Part shown: positions 11,008 through 22,900 of the stretch, piece by piece
How positions within the stretch are numbered: position 1 is the first letter of the stretch
How the letters are laid out: each line of letters opens with the position of its first letter
Assembly: GCA_030267565.1 (NCBI GenBank)
Contig: BRXU01000009.1
Location: forward strand, 409,501-473,500
Direction of reading: 5' to 3'
DNA: 64,000 nucleotides
Origin: Pleodorina starrii
Taxonomy: Eukaryota > Chlorophyta > Chlorophyceae > Chlamydomonadales > Volvocaceae
Program-made: the position numbers and the translations under genes
The notes under the pieces: generated by a model
Told to the model about the DNA's origin: nothing
Database searches by the model: none
Seen by the model: only the letters and a program-made list of their open reading frames with translations

Positions 11008-13507
11008 ACGCACCGAGTGGCCGAGTGGTGCATACCGACCCACCGACCCACCGACCCACGGGCTTCCGTATTTCAGCCGAGGCCTGGTTTGCGAACGGAC
11101 CCAGCACTTACTTTTGCCAGGCAGGAGAGGTGGGGGCAAATAAAGGTGATGATACCGCGGAGGAGAGGTGGGACGGAAGCGAAGGAGGACAGGTCGGCGA
11201 TATGAGGCGGGCGGCCGCTCCCCCACCCGACGGCGCACCCGACGGCGGACGGAAGTGCGCGCCTGTGCGCGTGTGGCTGAGGCTCCAGGGGGGGGAAGGG
11301 GGAGGGAGCTGAGGCTCCAATAGACCGGTGACTCCTCCCGGAGCAGCCCAACGGCTGCTGGGGTGGAGGCGGCGGTGCTGGAGGAAATAAGGAATGGCGA
11401 GGGGGGCGGGGCGCAAGTGGCTAACCGAAGGGGTGCGGGCGGCAAGGGAGGGGGGCGGGCGTTGCTCTGCGAACTGCGATCAAGTCGAAGGGGATCAAGT
11501 TGAATGTTGCGGCCCGGACCGGAGCCGGCCGTTCACGGCCGGTGCCTGCGCGCCTGATGACCGTTGATATTTTCTCTTGGACAGTTGACGGTTGAGAGTT
11601 GACAGTTGGCCAGTTGAGGAAATAAGATGCATGGAGGGCAATGGCATGAGGGTTGCCGAGTGGATGGATGCACCGTGGATCCACGTGCGGCGGCGGCACG
11701 TGCTGTGCTGTACTGTGCAGTGCCGTGCCGTGCCGTGCTGTGGCGAGCTGGAGCTGTCGTGAATACGTTGCGAGGCCATGTCGACAGTCGCGCTGCTGCC
11801 GTAAAAAGTGATGCTCTTGGCCATCGCCTGACAGCGTCGTTAGGGTGGCGTCGGTTAGGGTGGCGCCGGTTAGAGTGGCGTCGGTTAGGGTGGCGCCATT
11901 GTCGCCGGTGGGCTTCGGCGCGCCAATTTGAGGCGTGCTGGGCGTTGGGGCGGCCGGAGGCGGGCGGAGGGCTGCGGCAGGGCGGGGGAAGGTGATTAAG
12001 ATGAGACCGTAGCGGAGGAGGGGCGGGGAAGGGGCGGGGAGAGGCGGGGGGAGGGGGAGGGCGGTGTCGCTGCGGGAGAGGGTGAAGGGGCGGGCAGGCA
12101 GCCCAACTCCACTCCGCGAATACCGTAGCACGCGCCTCGATGACCTCCCGCTTCCCTCTCCCGGTGAGATAGAACCGGGGCTCGGGTTGTGTCATTGGCC
12201 CCAGCGGGAGGAAGTCTGCTTTTCACTTTCACTTTCACTTCGAGCTGAGAGACTGTTTCTTCGGTTTGGACTTTGGAGGGGAGGGTCCAAATGACACGTT
12301 GACGGACGCACACTCGAACGAACGAACAGCAGCGACCTGAAGTCGGCGCGGGAGCGGGACTTTGCATTCGATGCACGTGCGGCGGAAGGCTCTGCGTTTT
12401 TCCCGTCCTTGATTGCGGAGAGGGGCTGCATCCTGCCTGGCGTGGCAAGATGGCATCACCGTCAGGAGTGGTTTGTGGGAGGTATCTCTTTCTCTCTCTC
12501 GTGTGTGGCGGTGTGTGTGTGTGTGTGGCGGTGTGGGGATGGCAGGGTCCCGGCACACGTCCCGGCCGGCTTCCGTGCTTGCCCCCGATCTCCCGCGGCA
12601 AAGTGACCTGAGCATGCACATATCTTTCTTCTCTTTCTGTTTGGCCCTTTGTACGGCTGCACGGCGAACCATGGGCCGTTCTTTAGTCATACTCATCTCC
12701 GGCGAGGCCCCCGAGGCCTCCGGAACTCAATTCTGGGGAAGGGCGTCCAACGGGGCGCCTTTCCCGGAGACGACCCCCGGGCTTTGTGTGTACGTAACTT
12801 TGTGCTCGTAACGTTACGGTATCAGCCCAACCGTGGCCTCAATTTGTGACGCTGAATTGCGGTTGAGACTTGCCGCGGCGCTGACAGATTTCTGACACGT
12901 CTCGCGTTCGACCCTGACCACCCACGTCGATACCTGCGCGCATTTTGCGCAGAGAAAGCGCCAATGCTGCTTGCGGATGGGGGGTGTTGTTGCTCGTGAC
13001 GAGAGTTCGAATGGTCGTCGTTGCCCTTAACGACGGAGAGTGACCAGAATACCGCCCCTTTGACCGCGGGGAACATATATGCTTGGGTGTGTGAGCTTGT
13101 ACGAGCCCTGCGAGGGCCCCTGTGCATGTGGCAGGGTGCGGCCGTGCTGTGACCCATGGACCTGCGGAACTTTAACTGCCGGCTAGGGTGCTAGATGCGC
13201 TTCTGCCACAGTTTTTTTGCGATGTATATGTGTGTTGTATTGCGTGATTTCTGCGCATGGTAAAGTAACGTGGTTATTTACGACCAGGGCTCTGTATATC
13301 TACGTTCTATGATACGACTCGTGCAGAAGACTTCTTGAACATCATATTATATCCTGACTCCTGAAGTATTTTTAAATTGCCCAACCTTGCCGGTTCCAGT
13401 GTTACGCACTCTTTCATTGCTGGGAACGCTTGTCGGCGCGCTCTGCAAAGTTCGGTTGTCGGTCAGACTAGACTCTGCACCTGCATCTTCCACAAAGAAC
13501 AAAAGAA
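11008..13507. other. Intergenic 2.5 kb
   Basis: No recognisable exons. It contains a four-copy 15-bp tandem repeat at 11839-11898, GTG/TGT repeats near 12505-12535 and a run of TTTCAC near 12220-12240. The last 300 bp before 13508 are AT-richer and are the likely promoter and 5' UTR of the ankyrin gene. Confidence 0.5.
11839..11898. repeat. 15-bp tandem repeat, four copies
   Basis: Four copies of GTTAGGGTGGCGYCG with C/T alternation at one position and one G-to-A change. The unit contains TTAGGG but is embedded in ordinary sequence, so it is not a telomere. Confidence 0.9.
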
Positions 13508-15663
13508 ATGCCCAGTATAGCGGGTGATACGGACCCGGAGCTCATCGCGCTACTCGTCGATGGCGCCCGGTATGGTGACATGGAAGATGTCGACGCGGCG
13601 CTTGCACAAGGCATACCCGTGGACAGCAAAGACGCAATGGGCCGCACAGGTGCGTGTGTAGGCGTTGTGCCCGCGTCTTGAACCGTCTAAACTTGCTGTC
13701 GTTATCGCCATCCCGCCGGGCGGCCGTTGACCACCCCCTCGGCGCGCACCCCTTCCCCCCAAACACAGACCCGCAGCCCTGACCTCTCCTCTCCTTCATC
13801 ACGGCCTTTGTCCCCAAGAAGCCCTCAGGGCAGCCCACCTGTCAGCCTATCTATCAGCCCACCAGGAAACAAAGACACACTTGCCGGTATGCATCTCCCT
13901 CCCCGGACCCTTCCCCACACTCCCTCGCGAACAAGAACCACCTCCCCCCGCCCGCCTACACCCTTCCCCTGCCTGCCTCACCCCCTCCCTTCCTCCCCTC
14001 TCCCATCTACCCCCGACCCTTACATGGATAACCCCCCCTCCAGCGCTGCACATGGCTTGTGCCAACGGCCACTCGGAGGTCCTCAGCCGCCTGCTGGAGG
14101 CGGGGGCGGTGGGTGGGCGGAGGCGAGGAGGGAGGGCGGGCAGGGGGGAGCGCTCTCCAAGCTGGGACAGGCGGGGCACCGTCAGGGCATTCACCGTCAG
14201 GGCATTCACCGTCAGGGCATTCACCGTCAGGGCATTCACCGTCAGGGCATTCACCGTCAGGGCATTCACCGTCAGGGCATTCCCCTTCCCGTCCCTCCCC
14301 TTCCTCGCGCACCTCCCGCTGTTCCCCTTGCCTTCCCCCCGGGGGGCCGATCCAGCCCCGTCCGCCTTCTTCACCCCCTCCCGGCTCCCCTTTGGCCCTT
14401 TGCCCTTTCCTTCGGCCATCAGCTTACTGAGGTTCAGAACGAGCAGGGCAACACGCCGCTGCACTGGGCTTGTCTCAATGGACACAAAGAGGTGCGGTGA
14501 GGGGGGGGTGAGGCGAGGGGGGTGAAGGCGGTGAGGGGGGCTGTGGGGGTGAGGGGCTGTGGTGTGAGGGGCTGGGGACGCTGTCGAAAGGAGATCCGAG
14601 TGTGAAACTGGGCCTCTGCCCCCATCTGGCCCCCACCTGCCCCTCCCCTTCCTTCTCCCCCTGCACCTCCCGAGGTACCCCTCACCCGTACAACGTGGAT
14701 AACCCCCGCACCGTGCTTGGCTGCCCCTGCCCCCTGCTGCCTACCCCTGCCCCCAGGCTGTGCGGCTGCTGATGGATAAGGGGGCGAGCGCGGCGGTGCT
14801 CAACGAGTGAGTGCGCAGTAGGTAGTCAGTGCAGTGTAGCGCGCGTAGAAACATGCCCTAATGCTGCAGGGCCTTCTTTCTCATCTACCGCTCACTTGCC
14901 TGGCGCCAACCCCTAACCCCCCACCACCACCCATGCTGTACTGCTGTAGGGCTGGTCGTACACCAGTGGACGAGGCGCTAACGCGCGACTTCATGGTGGG
15001 TGGGTGGGTGGGTTTGGGTTGAAGAGGTTGGGGGGTGGGGCCGCTGCAACTCGGATGGACGGTGTGGCGGAAGGCGGAAGGTGACATCGTCTCGGTCGCT
15101 AAAGTGGCGCTGCCTCGGCCTCCGCATTTTGGGGCGCGAGAAGGGCGGGGACCGGGGGGTAAGGGCGCACGAACGGGCGGGCGGGCGGGCGGGGGGCGGG
15201 GGGTAAAAAGAAGATACCGCAGCGGAGCGGGGGCCGGGCGGGCGGGCGGCGGGCTGCTGGATGGGCCGTTGCTCTTTGCCCCCCTCGTTCCGTCCTTCCT
15301 CCCCCCCCATCGCTTGCTAACGCCAGTTGCCCCACAGGCGCTTCTACGTGCTCCCTTCCACCGACCGACCCACGGGTCCGCCCAGGGTAACCCCCCTGGA
15401 GAGCCCCTCGCGCCACACCGGCCCCCCTGGGGCTGCGTAACACAGTCCCCCGCCTGCCCCCTTTCCCCTCTTGTGACCCTTTCCCCAATTAGGAGATATT
15501 CGAGCTGATCAATTCGTACAACACGGCGGGGTCGATTTCCGTGGAAGTGCAGGAGGGGGAGGGCGAGGAGGGGGATGAGGGCGAGGGGGGGGAGGGCGAC
15601 GGGGCGGGCGAGGGCTCAGCGGGGCCAGGGGCAGCGGAGGGCGGCGCCAGCGGCAGCGGGTAA
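13508..15663 (+). CDS. YAR1-like ankyrin-repeat protein, 180 aa
   Basis: Exons: 13508-13649, 14044-14108, 14423-14491, 14757-14806, 14950-14995, 15493-15663; reading phase is kept at all five junctions. The N-terminus (ELIALLVDGARYGDMEDVDAAL) leads into ankyrin repeats with the consensus TPLH/TALH signature: GRTALHMACANGHSEVLSRL (about 46-65), GNTPLHWACLNGHKEAVRLL (about 78-97) and an AGRTPVDEAL turn (about 109-118). A strongly acidic, glycine-rich tail follows the last helix. Size, number of repeats and acidic tail match the small YAR1 family. Yeast Yar1 is a chaperone for ribosomal protein uS3, and plant homologues are about this long. I infer a similar ribosome-assembly role; a generic ankyrin adaptor is the alternative. 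Intron 2 holds a 15-bp minisatellite. Confidence 0.85.
14177..14281. repeat. 15-bp minisatellite, seven perfect copies, in an ankyrin-gene intron
   Basis: Seven exact copies of CACCGTCAGGGCATT lie inside intron 2 (14109-14422). Perfect identity between copies implies recent expansion. Confidence 0.95.
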
Positions 15664-16874
15664 CAAGCGCACACCCGCCCGCCCGCCCGCACACCTACCC
15701 GCCGGGAGGGAAGGGAGCGGCGGCGGGCCGGCGTGCGGGGGGTGCCTCCGGGTTTTGACCGGTGCCGGTGCAACGCGCTGCCCGGGGAGGGGGGAGTTGA
15801 CCGCACACAAAGCCACCGTCTGGGTGACCTTGTGCTCATACCGGCCTGGTGAGCCGGCCCGGTGAGGAAGACCGACTGCGGCAGTCAGTGGTCGGTTTAG
15901 GTCGGTGTGATTTATTGGGAAGGGCCGCGGCCTGTCTGCGTCAGTTCAGGTCCGGTTGGGTCCGGTTTGGGTTGGGTCTGGGTCTGGGTCGGGTCCGGCG
16001 TAGACAGCGTCCGGACATGGACATGAACATGAAGACATGTGTGTGTGGTCTCGGACAGACCTTGCGGGACGTGCTTCTGCTTGCCATGGCGCATGGACGG
16101 GCCTGGCGCCGCGGCCCGGCGCGGCAGCGGAGTCAGTCACGCTGTGATGTGATGCGGCGGAAGAGGGGGCGGGCGGGCGGGGATGCTCGCGCAGCAAGAA
16201 AGGTATACTTGTGTTGTGTTGCGTGGGAGGCGTTCCCTGGAGCGCTGCAACTCGATTCGACCGGACCCGACCCGGGTCGACCCGACTGAAGTCGCAAACA
16301 GCAGCGGTAAACTGGCCCGGAGTATGGGGTGCGATCTGCGTGGACCCGTGGGTCGGTCGGTACCGCGGCTCGGCGGCTGAGAAGGGCTTGGAGCCGCTGC
16401 GGGCCACCTCCGCAAGTGTGCCGCGCCCGCAAACTCTGCGTCCTCAAGCTCTGCTCGCTCCAAAGAGTGAGCCGATGTCGGGCCGGAGGGCACAGCAGAA
16501 GCAGCAGCTTGGCTAGTGACGCATGCAGCCGCGGGAGCTTGGTGCCGATGTCGCGATGAGTCATTTTGCGAGCTGTCGCCGCCCTTCGGTTGTACTGGGT
16601 AGTACTGTGTCCCGTTTTCTCAACCAATGCCCGCCTCGGGCCGATATAGACCCGCCGACACGGTAAAGTCAATTCAACCTTTCCGCCCCGAGAATCGTTT
16701 TTCTCGAAAGGAAAATCAGCAGCTTGGATAGAAGCCGTGTTTCGTCGTCCGGCAACAAGGATTGCTCAAGAGCGGGCATTGGGACCGGAGCCATTCCGGC
16801 AACTCTCAAACGTTCGGAGAAGCGCACCGCAGACTGTAATAAGCCACTCCCGACGTCCCGAGCAACGGCCCGAA
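15664..16874. other. Intergenic 1.2 kb
   Basis: No convincing exon. It holds clusters of GGTCCGG/GGGTCTG repeats near 15950-16000 and one copy of the GACCCNNGGGTC motif at 16343. An ATG at 16737 is in frame with the next gene and could be an alternative start. Confidence 0.5.
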
Positions 16875-18846
16875 ATGCGCCACTCGCTTGCCGCCGGGCT
16901 GTTCCGGAGCGCCGCTGCGGCGGCAGAGCCCGCATGCTGGCTCGGTTCCCCGGCCGCTGCCGCAACCGTCAGCCGCGTCTCCACTTGCATCTCCAGCGCC
17001 GTCCGCGCCTTCACATCCTCCCGGACGACCGGAAGCGAAACGAGCCGTCTGGTGGGGCGAGGGCCAATGAGATCGTTTTCTGTGTCGAACGCGGCTATGC
17101 CTGCCAGCCTGCCGGCCTGCGCGCTGCCGCAACCGCACTACCGGAACCGCGCGTGGGGGCACTGAAGGAAAACCGAATGAGTGACCCGTGGGTCGGTCGG
17201 TGGCGTCGGTCGGCTTCCCGCGCGCATTTCGATCAATGTGACACCAGTCTTGGTTGTTGTTGTTGTAGGGAAAACAACCCCGTCACGACTGTGGGCGTCG
17301 GGTTGTAGGGCGGGATCCGTCTGGCCGCTACCGGGGGCTGCTCACAAGCGCTCCGGAGACCCCCAGCCATCCGCCCGACTCACGGGCGCACAGTCCCCAA
17401 CCTATATCCTATCCATCTCGCGCGTCTGTAGGGCGGAACGACGAAGAACCGCGACGCTGTCGTACGTGAGCTGGACGAGCATGGACGAGAGATCGTCACC
17501 ACCGGGCCGGACTCTCCAGAGCCGCGGGGAAGCGTCTGGTGGGCGGCGAGGCGGGGGTGGGGGTGGGTTGGGGTCGGGCGGGCGGGGTTTGGGCGGGTGG
17601 AAGGCGACCGACCGCCCACCTCACAGAGGGAGAGCCCCACCAGCAAGCCCCGCACTGCGTCCCCTGTGGCGGGGAGGGGAGGGAGAGGCCGGGGCTTTGG
17701 TTCCCCTCGAGGCCTTGAGGCATCGCACGTGAAAGATAAGAATCATGCGGCGCACTGTCGTGAACCCCCAACCCACCCCGCCCCCATCGCCGTCCCTCCG
17801 CTTCGGTGTCTTGTTTGTTGGCCCTTCGGCCCTTCGTTCCCGGGCCGCAGGCACCAGCAGACGGTGGAGGGCGCCATGAACCAGGACAGCTCGCAGTCTG
17901 AGGGTCCACAGGGCCCCGGTGCGGGAATGGACCGGCGCAGCCCGGGCGGCCCCACCGCTGAGGACCTGGACCACAAGCGACCCGCGGGTCAGGGCGGCAG
18001 CAAGAGCGTCGGAACGTGAGTGGGCGGCCGAGCGGCCGAGCGATCGCGCCAATCCCAACATCAGTATATCCCAAAACATCGACTGTAATCTGTAACCCCC
18101 CTCTCCCTCCCTCCCCCCTCCCCGCGATTGCACCCAGTACCAACCTCGCATTGCACACACTCATGTACAACCCCTTCTCCCCGCCCCCCTCCCTCTTCCC
18201 TCTCCTCCCGCAGTGGCGGCCCGGGTGCCTATGTGACTGAGCGGGTCAAGGAGGCGGCCGCCGGCGTGTGGGAGACCCTCAAGCACGGAGTCAACAACCC
18301 GGGGCAGCCGCAGGCAGGGAGGGGGGGGACCGGGGGGCGGGCGGGGAGCTGCGGGCGGGGGGGGAGGTGGGAGATGTCCTGGCCGGAGGGGGCGGGGCTT
18401 GCGCCTCACTTGGGGGGGGGGCTGTGGTGGGTTGCAAGTGGAGCGGGAGCGAGATAGGGGGGTTATCCACGTATAGGCCGGAGCCCGTGAACGGTAACGG
18501 GGGCTGGGCGGCATTATAATCCTTGGGGGGGGGAGCTGCGGAGGCAGTGCACGGCGAAGCAGTGCAGCGCTGCCCCGCTGCTGCTGCTTCATCGCCGTCA
18601 TGGTGTCATGGCGTCATGGCGGCGATTGCAGCGACCTCTCTCTTGAAGGCAGCTAGCCTTACCTTCCCGCCCCACACCCCACTCCCCACACCCCACACTC
18701 CTCGCCACCCCCCCTCCCCCCGCCCCCCCCCACAGGTGATGGAGGAGCTCCAGCGCACCGCCCCTCAGGACTTTGAGGCGGTGAGCGGCACCAAGGAAGC
18801 GGCTGCCAAGCGACAGAAGGAGGAGCAGCAACAGCAGCAGAAGTAG
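16875..18846 (+). CDS. Probable organelle-targeted small protein, unknown function
   Basis: Proposed exons: 16875-17152, 17851-18015, 18214-18313, 18736-18846, giving 217 residues. The first exon encodes an Arg/Ser/Ala-rich, acid-poor leader (starts MRHSLAAGLFRSAAAAAEPA, later VRAFTSSRTTG and GPMRSFSVS) typical of a mitochondrial presequence. The mature part is hydrophilic: NQDSSQSEGPQGPGAGMDRR, then GGPGAYVTERVKEAAAGVWE, then a lysine/glutamine-rich end. It contains one helix-prone segment (VTERVKEAAAGVWETLKHGV), faintly LEA-like. Exon 3 appears to end at a GC donor (CAG|GCAGGG), because no nearby GT keeps the frame. The link of exon 1 to exon 2 rests on phase and on the leader-like composition. 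An in-frame ATG at 16737 would add 46 residues. The coding sense of exons 2-4 is more secure than the start. Confidence 0.55.
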
Positions 18847-19968
18847 CAGTAGCACTGCAGGCGGTCGTGCTGCCACGCGGTCGTGCTGCCACAGTAGCAC
18901 AGCGACAGTAGCAGTAGCACTTCGGCAGTAGCGCAGCGTCGCAGCGTTTGTGGGGGGCGGGGTAATGATGTCGGGAGGTGAGGGGGGGAGCCCAAGGGGC
19001 AGGGGGGGGGGGGCGGGGGCTGCCCTCCGGCGCAGGGCTCTGGAGAAGCAGTACCCGCCGCGGCGGAGGCTGGGTGCGCGGGAGCCCGTGTTTGGGATGG
19101 GCGGCTGCAGCTGGCATGCGGAAGCTTGCGCGAGGTGATGTGCGCTTTTCAAGAGGTTGGGAGGGGAGCCGTGTGCGTCCTCGGCCGGATGCAAGCCGGG
19201 CACGAATTGCCCCTTACTGCCAGGCGGATGACACAGCCTGAAGACGCACGTAAGAGATTGGTTTGTGGCTCGGTTTGACTGCAGTTGTGGGAGGTCAGTC
19301 GGGGCCACAGTTGTAAGATGAGGTCGTTTATGCGGTGCCGATGGACGTTAGCGAACGGATGTATCGGGTGGCGGGCCCTGTTGAACCGAGTTTTGAAGGC
19401 GCAAAAGCTAAAGCGAATTGAGTAGTAGGCGATAGGTGCGGACCAAAGCGCTGTGCGTGTGACCAGAACACCAGACACCTGGCCGCCGACAGCGTTTCCT
19501 TCATCTCCTATGGGATTTATATGAGCGCTCTGTTGCTGTCTTGCTGACCGTTGTTACGGCATGCCCAACCGACAACCATAGCTCGCAAACTGTAACGCCG
19601 AAGCATCCATGGATGGGCGGGCAGTGGACTGCGTCGCCATAGTCACGTGATTGGGTTCTGTTCCGATCAGTGGTTATCTGACCCCTTGGGGAGGAGGTTG
19701 CACTCGGCCGGGTCCTTCAACGGTCGTGTCTCAAGGAGCTGGCTTGATCAGCGAGGCAATAACATAAGCTAGCATTAACACTTAATATGTAGCTTTTATG
19801 CATCGTCGTCTCGGTGTCGCTACCTTTGCGAAAATCGAGTGTCGAGATGAAAGGTCGCCACACCTAAGGCGACTTTCCCCGACACAGGCAGTTATGTTTG
19901 CCACTTAGTTCTACTTACATTGCTTTAAAAAAGAACAGAAGGAGAAGGGAGTACGTGTGTGGGCCAGG
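18847..19968. other. Intergenic 1.1 kb
   Basis: No recognisable exon. A short CAG/GTAGCA-rich stretch follows the previous stop. From about 19240 the sequence becomes AT-richer up to the VPS16 start, consistent with promoter and 5' UTR. Confidence 0.5.
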
Positions 19969-22900
19969 ATGGCGGACACGATGGCCCAAATGAAGACCCA
20001 AGCTGGTGCGTTCAAGTGCTGTTGCTGGTGCAGCAGCCGTCGCGTTGCAGGGTTCTCTTGGGTACAGTGTTACCCGGGGCCTCATTGTTATGATTTCCCT
20101 CTGCAGTGACCGTGCTGTGCTTGGGACGCTGCAGCGCATGTGTCCTAGTCCTGCCCCACTTCCGGCCCAACACCTGCAATCGCACTGTCCGGTACCTCTT
20201 GGCCGCGACCTTCCAACACACACATACACACACATCAAATTGCCCCGCATGCCTTCTCGCGGCTCTCTTGCGGCCGACCTCCACAAAGCGTCTCTAGTTA
20301 GCAAGGCGGGGTCTGGTCGGTGCCCCGTCCCCTTGCTGCTGCGCTTATCCCAGACCCAACCCCTTCTCCTTTTCCATTTTCCCCCCGCTCCCCCCGCTCC
20401 CCCCGAACACGAACGCGCACGCGCACCGCCCCAGTGGGCGAGTGGGAGATGGTGGGCGACTGCTTCTTTTCACGGGAGGCCCTGTACGACATGTCCTGGG
20501 GCGATTTCGAGCTGGAGGACAAGCGGTAGGGCGGTGTGCGGATACGGCCGATGTCGGTATCCACCCTGTCTGTTGGTCTGGGGGTCTGGGGGTTGGGGGT
20601 TGTTGGGGGTTGGGGGTTGGGGCGGTGAGGGTCGTGTAAATTGGTGGACCGGTGTCAGGGCAGCGCAGCTCCGCTGCTGCCGCCCTGCCCCGCTCTCGAA
20701 CGGCTCCGTGCCTCCGCGCCACCGCAGTGCAGTGCAGTGCCGCGCCGCGGATTGCACCCCTTGACACCGGTTTGAACTACTTGACCAGGCGCCCTGCCAC
20801 CCCTGCCAGCTTCCGCTTCCGCTTCTGCAATGCTTCACTCCGCTTCGCTTCTCTTGGCTCCGCTTTGCCTCGCTTCGCTTCGCTTCGCTTCGCTTCTCCC
20901 GCCTTCCTCCCCCCTCCCCCGCTGGTCCATTCCAGCCTGGCCTTCGCGCCCTTCGGCGGCCCCATCGCCGCCATCCGCGACGAGCGGCGCATCGTGCTGG
21001 TGACCCACGGGTCGTCCGCCGCCTCCACATCCGCCCCCGGCCTGAAGCCCGTGTTGCGCACCTTCACCTCTGCGGGTGGGGTGCTGGGTGCGGCGGTGTG
21101 GGAGGGCGGGCGACTGGTGGAGTGGGGCTGGTCGGAGGAGCAACATCTGCTGACAGTGGAGGCGAACGGAAAGGTGGGGAGGGGAGGAGGAGGGGGGGGT
21201 GCGGGGCCCGGGGGCGGGGGCGGGGTCGGAGGCGGGGGTGCCGTAAAAGCGAAACCCAACCTCAGCGAGTTGACGGGGGGCGGGGTGGGGGGGGGGGGGG
21301 GATTTTGTAAGGGTTGTAGTTGTGAGGGGCTGAGGGGCTGAGGGGCAGGGAGCTGGGCTGGGGATGACAGAGGGGGTGGGGAAGAGGAGGAGGAGGAGGG
21401 TGGAGGAGGAGGGGAGTGATGGGCTATGTGGCTCTTCCATACTTGTCGTACTTGTCGTACTTGCCGCAGGTGACGGTCTACTCGCCCTTCGCGGAGAAGG
21501 TCCGGGAGTTCAGTTTCGGAGCCGCTGTGGAGCGCGACGGCGTCGCCGCCGCCAAGGTGTACGGCAGCGGCGTCGTGGTGGTTACGGAGCCGCGCCCTGC
21601 GGTGGCGCCGTCGCGGACGACGACGACGGCGGCGGCAGCGGCGGCGGCGGGGGCCGCCGCCACCGACGGCGCGGCGCCGCCGGCCGTCGAAAGTTGCGAG
21701 ATCTGGGTGGTTTCGGATCTGCACGATCCCAGACCAGTACAGCTCAAGTCGCCGTCGAAGGACGCTTACCGCGCCGCCGCCGCCGCCGCCGCCGCCGGGG
21801 CCGCCGCCGGCGGGGCCGGCGGCGGCAACGGTGGTGGTTCTCCCCTTCATGGCGGGCTGGGTCGGCCGGGTCTTCCGCAGTGTCTGACTGTGTTGGACCC
21901 CCGGTACACTCTGTCGAGCGGGGTGGAGGTGGGTGGGGGTGGGGGTGGGGGTGGGGGGGGGCGGGGGTGGGCGGGGAGCTTGAGCGGGGCGGGGCGGGGG
22001 GGGGGCGGGGCGGGGCGGGGGTGATGATCGATCGCTTTCCACACATACCCGCCCCCTCCTTTTGCTCCTCACCGTCTCCGTACACCAGCCACGGGTTCCT
22101 CACCGACCGACACCCGCCTTCTGCCCCTCTCTCCCCTCTCTTCCCCTCTTTCCCCCCCGCCGCCACCACCACCTTGGTTCCTTGGCGGCGGTTGCAGGTC
22201 CTGGCGGCGGTTGGCGGGTCGTTGTGGCAGTTGGACGAGGCGTCCGCAACCGACCACTACCCTCCGGCGCTGCGTACGGCGGGCGGTGCCGTACATTTGG
22301 AGGTGTCCCCCGATGGCGCCTTCCTGGCGGTGTATACTCGCGACGAGCGGCTGCTGGTCATGTCGGCGGGTGGGGGGGGGTGGGGGGGTGGGGGGTGAGG
22401 GAGGGCGAGGGGGGCCGGCGAGGAGGGCCTGTGCGTGAGGGGGCGCCGGGGTGGGGGACGGAGGGGGAAGAAGGGGGAAGGAGGAGGGGATTAATGAGTG
22501 CGATGCGTCTCCCAATGGGGGGAGCGGGTCGGTCGGAGGATGGCAATGGAGAGGACATCCGCCCCCCAGCCCCTTCCCATTCCCATTCCCATTCCCCACC
22601 CTGCCTTGTTTAGACAGTTCGGTTCCTCCCCCCCCCCCCGCCCCGGTCCCTGCCTGTCACCCCACCCCCACTACCGTCCCCCCGCCCTTCCCCCCCTCTT
22701 TCAGACCTGACTCGCCAGTTGACCGATGTGGAGACCCGCGGGTCGGAATCCCCGCCCACCGGGCTGCACTGGGTGGGATCCGATGCCGTACTGCTGACCT
22801 GGCCCGACACTGCCGTACTGGTGGGACCGTACGGCGACAGCGTGCAGCTGAGCTTCACCGAAGACCTGACAGCGGTGGGTCGGGAGCGGCGGCGGCGGGG

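Noticed and set aside
11839..11898. GTTAGGG repeat as an interstitial telomere
   Set aside because: The unit is 15 bp with non-telomeric GC-rich sequence, only four copies, and green algal telomeres of this group are TTTTAGGG-type.
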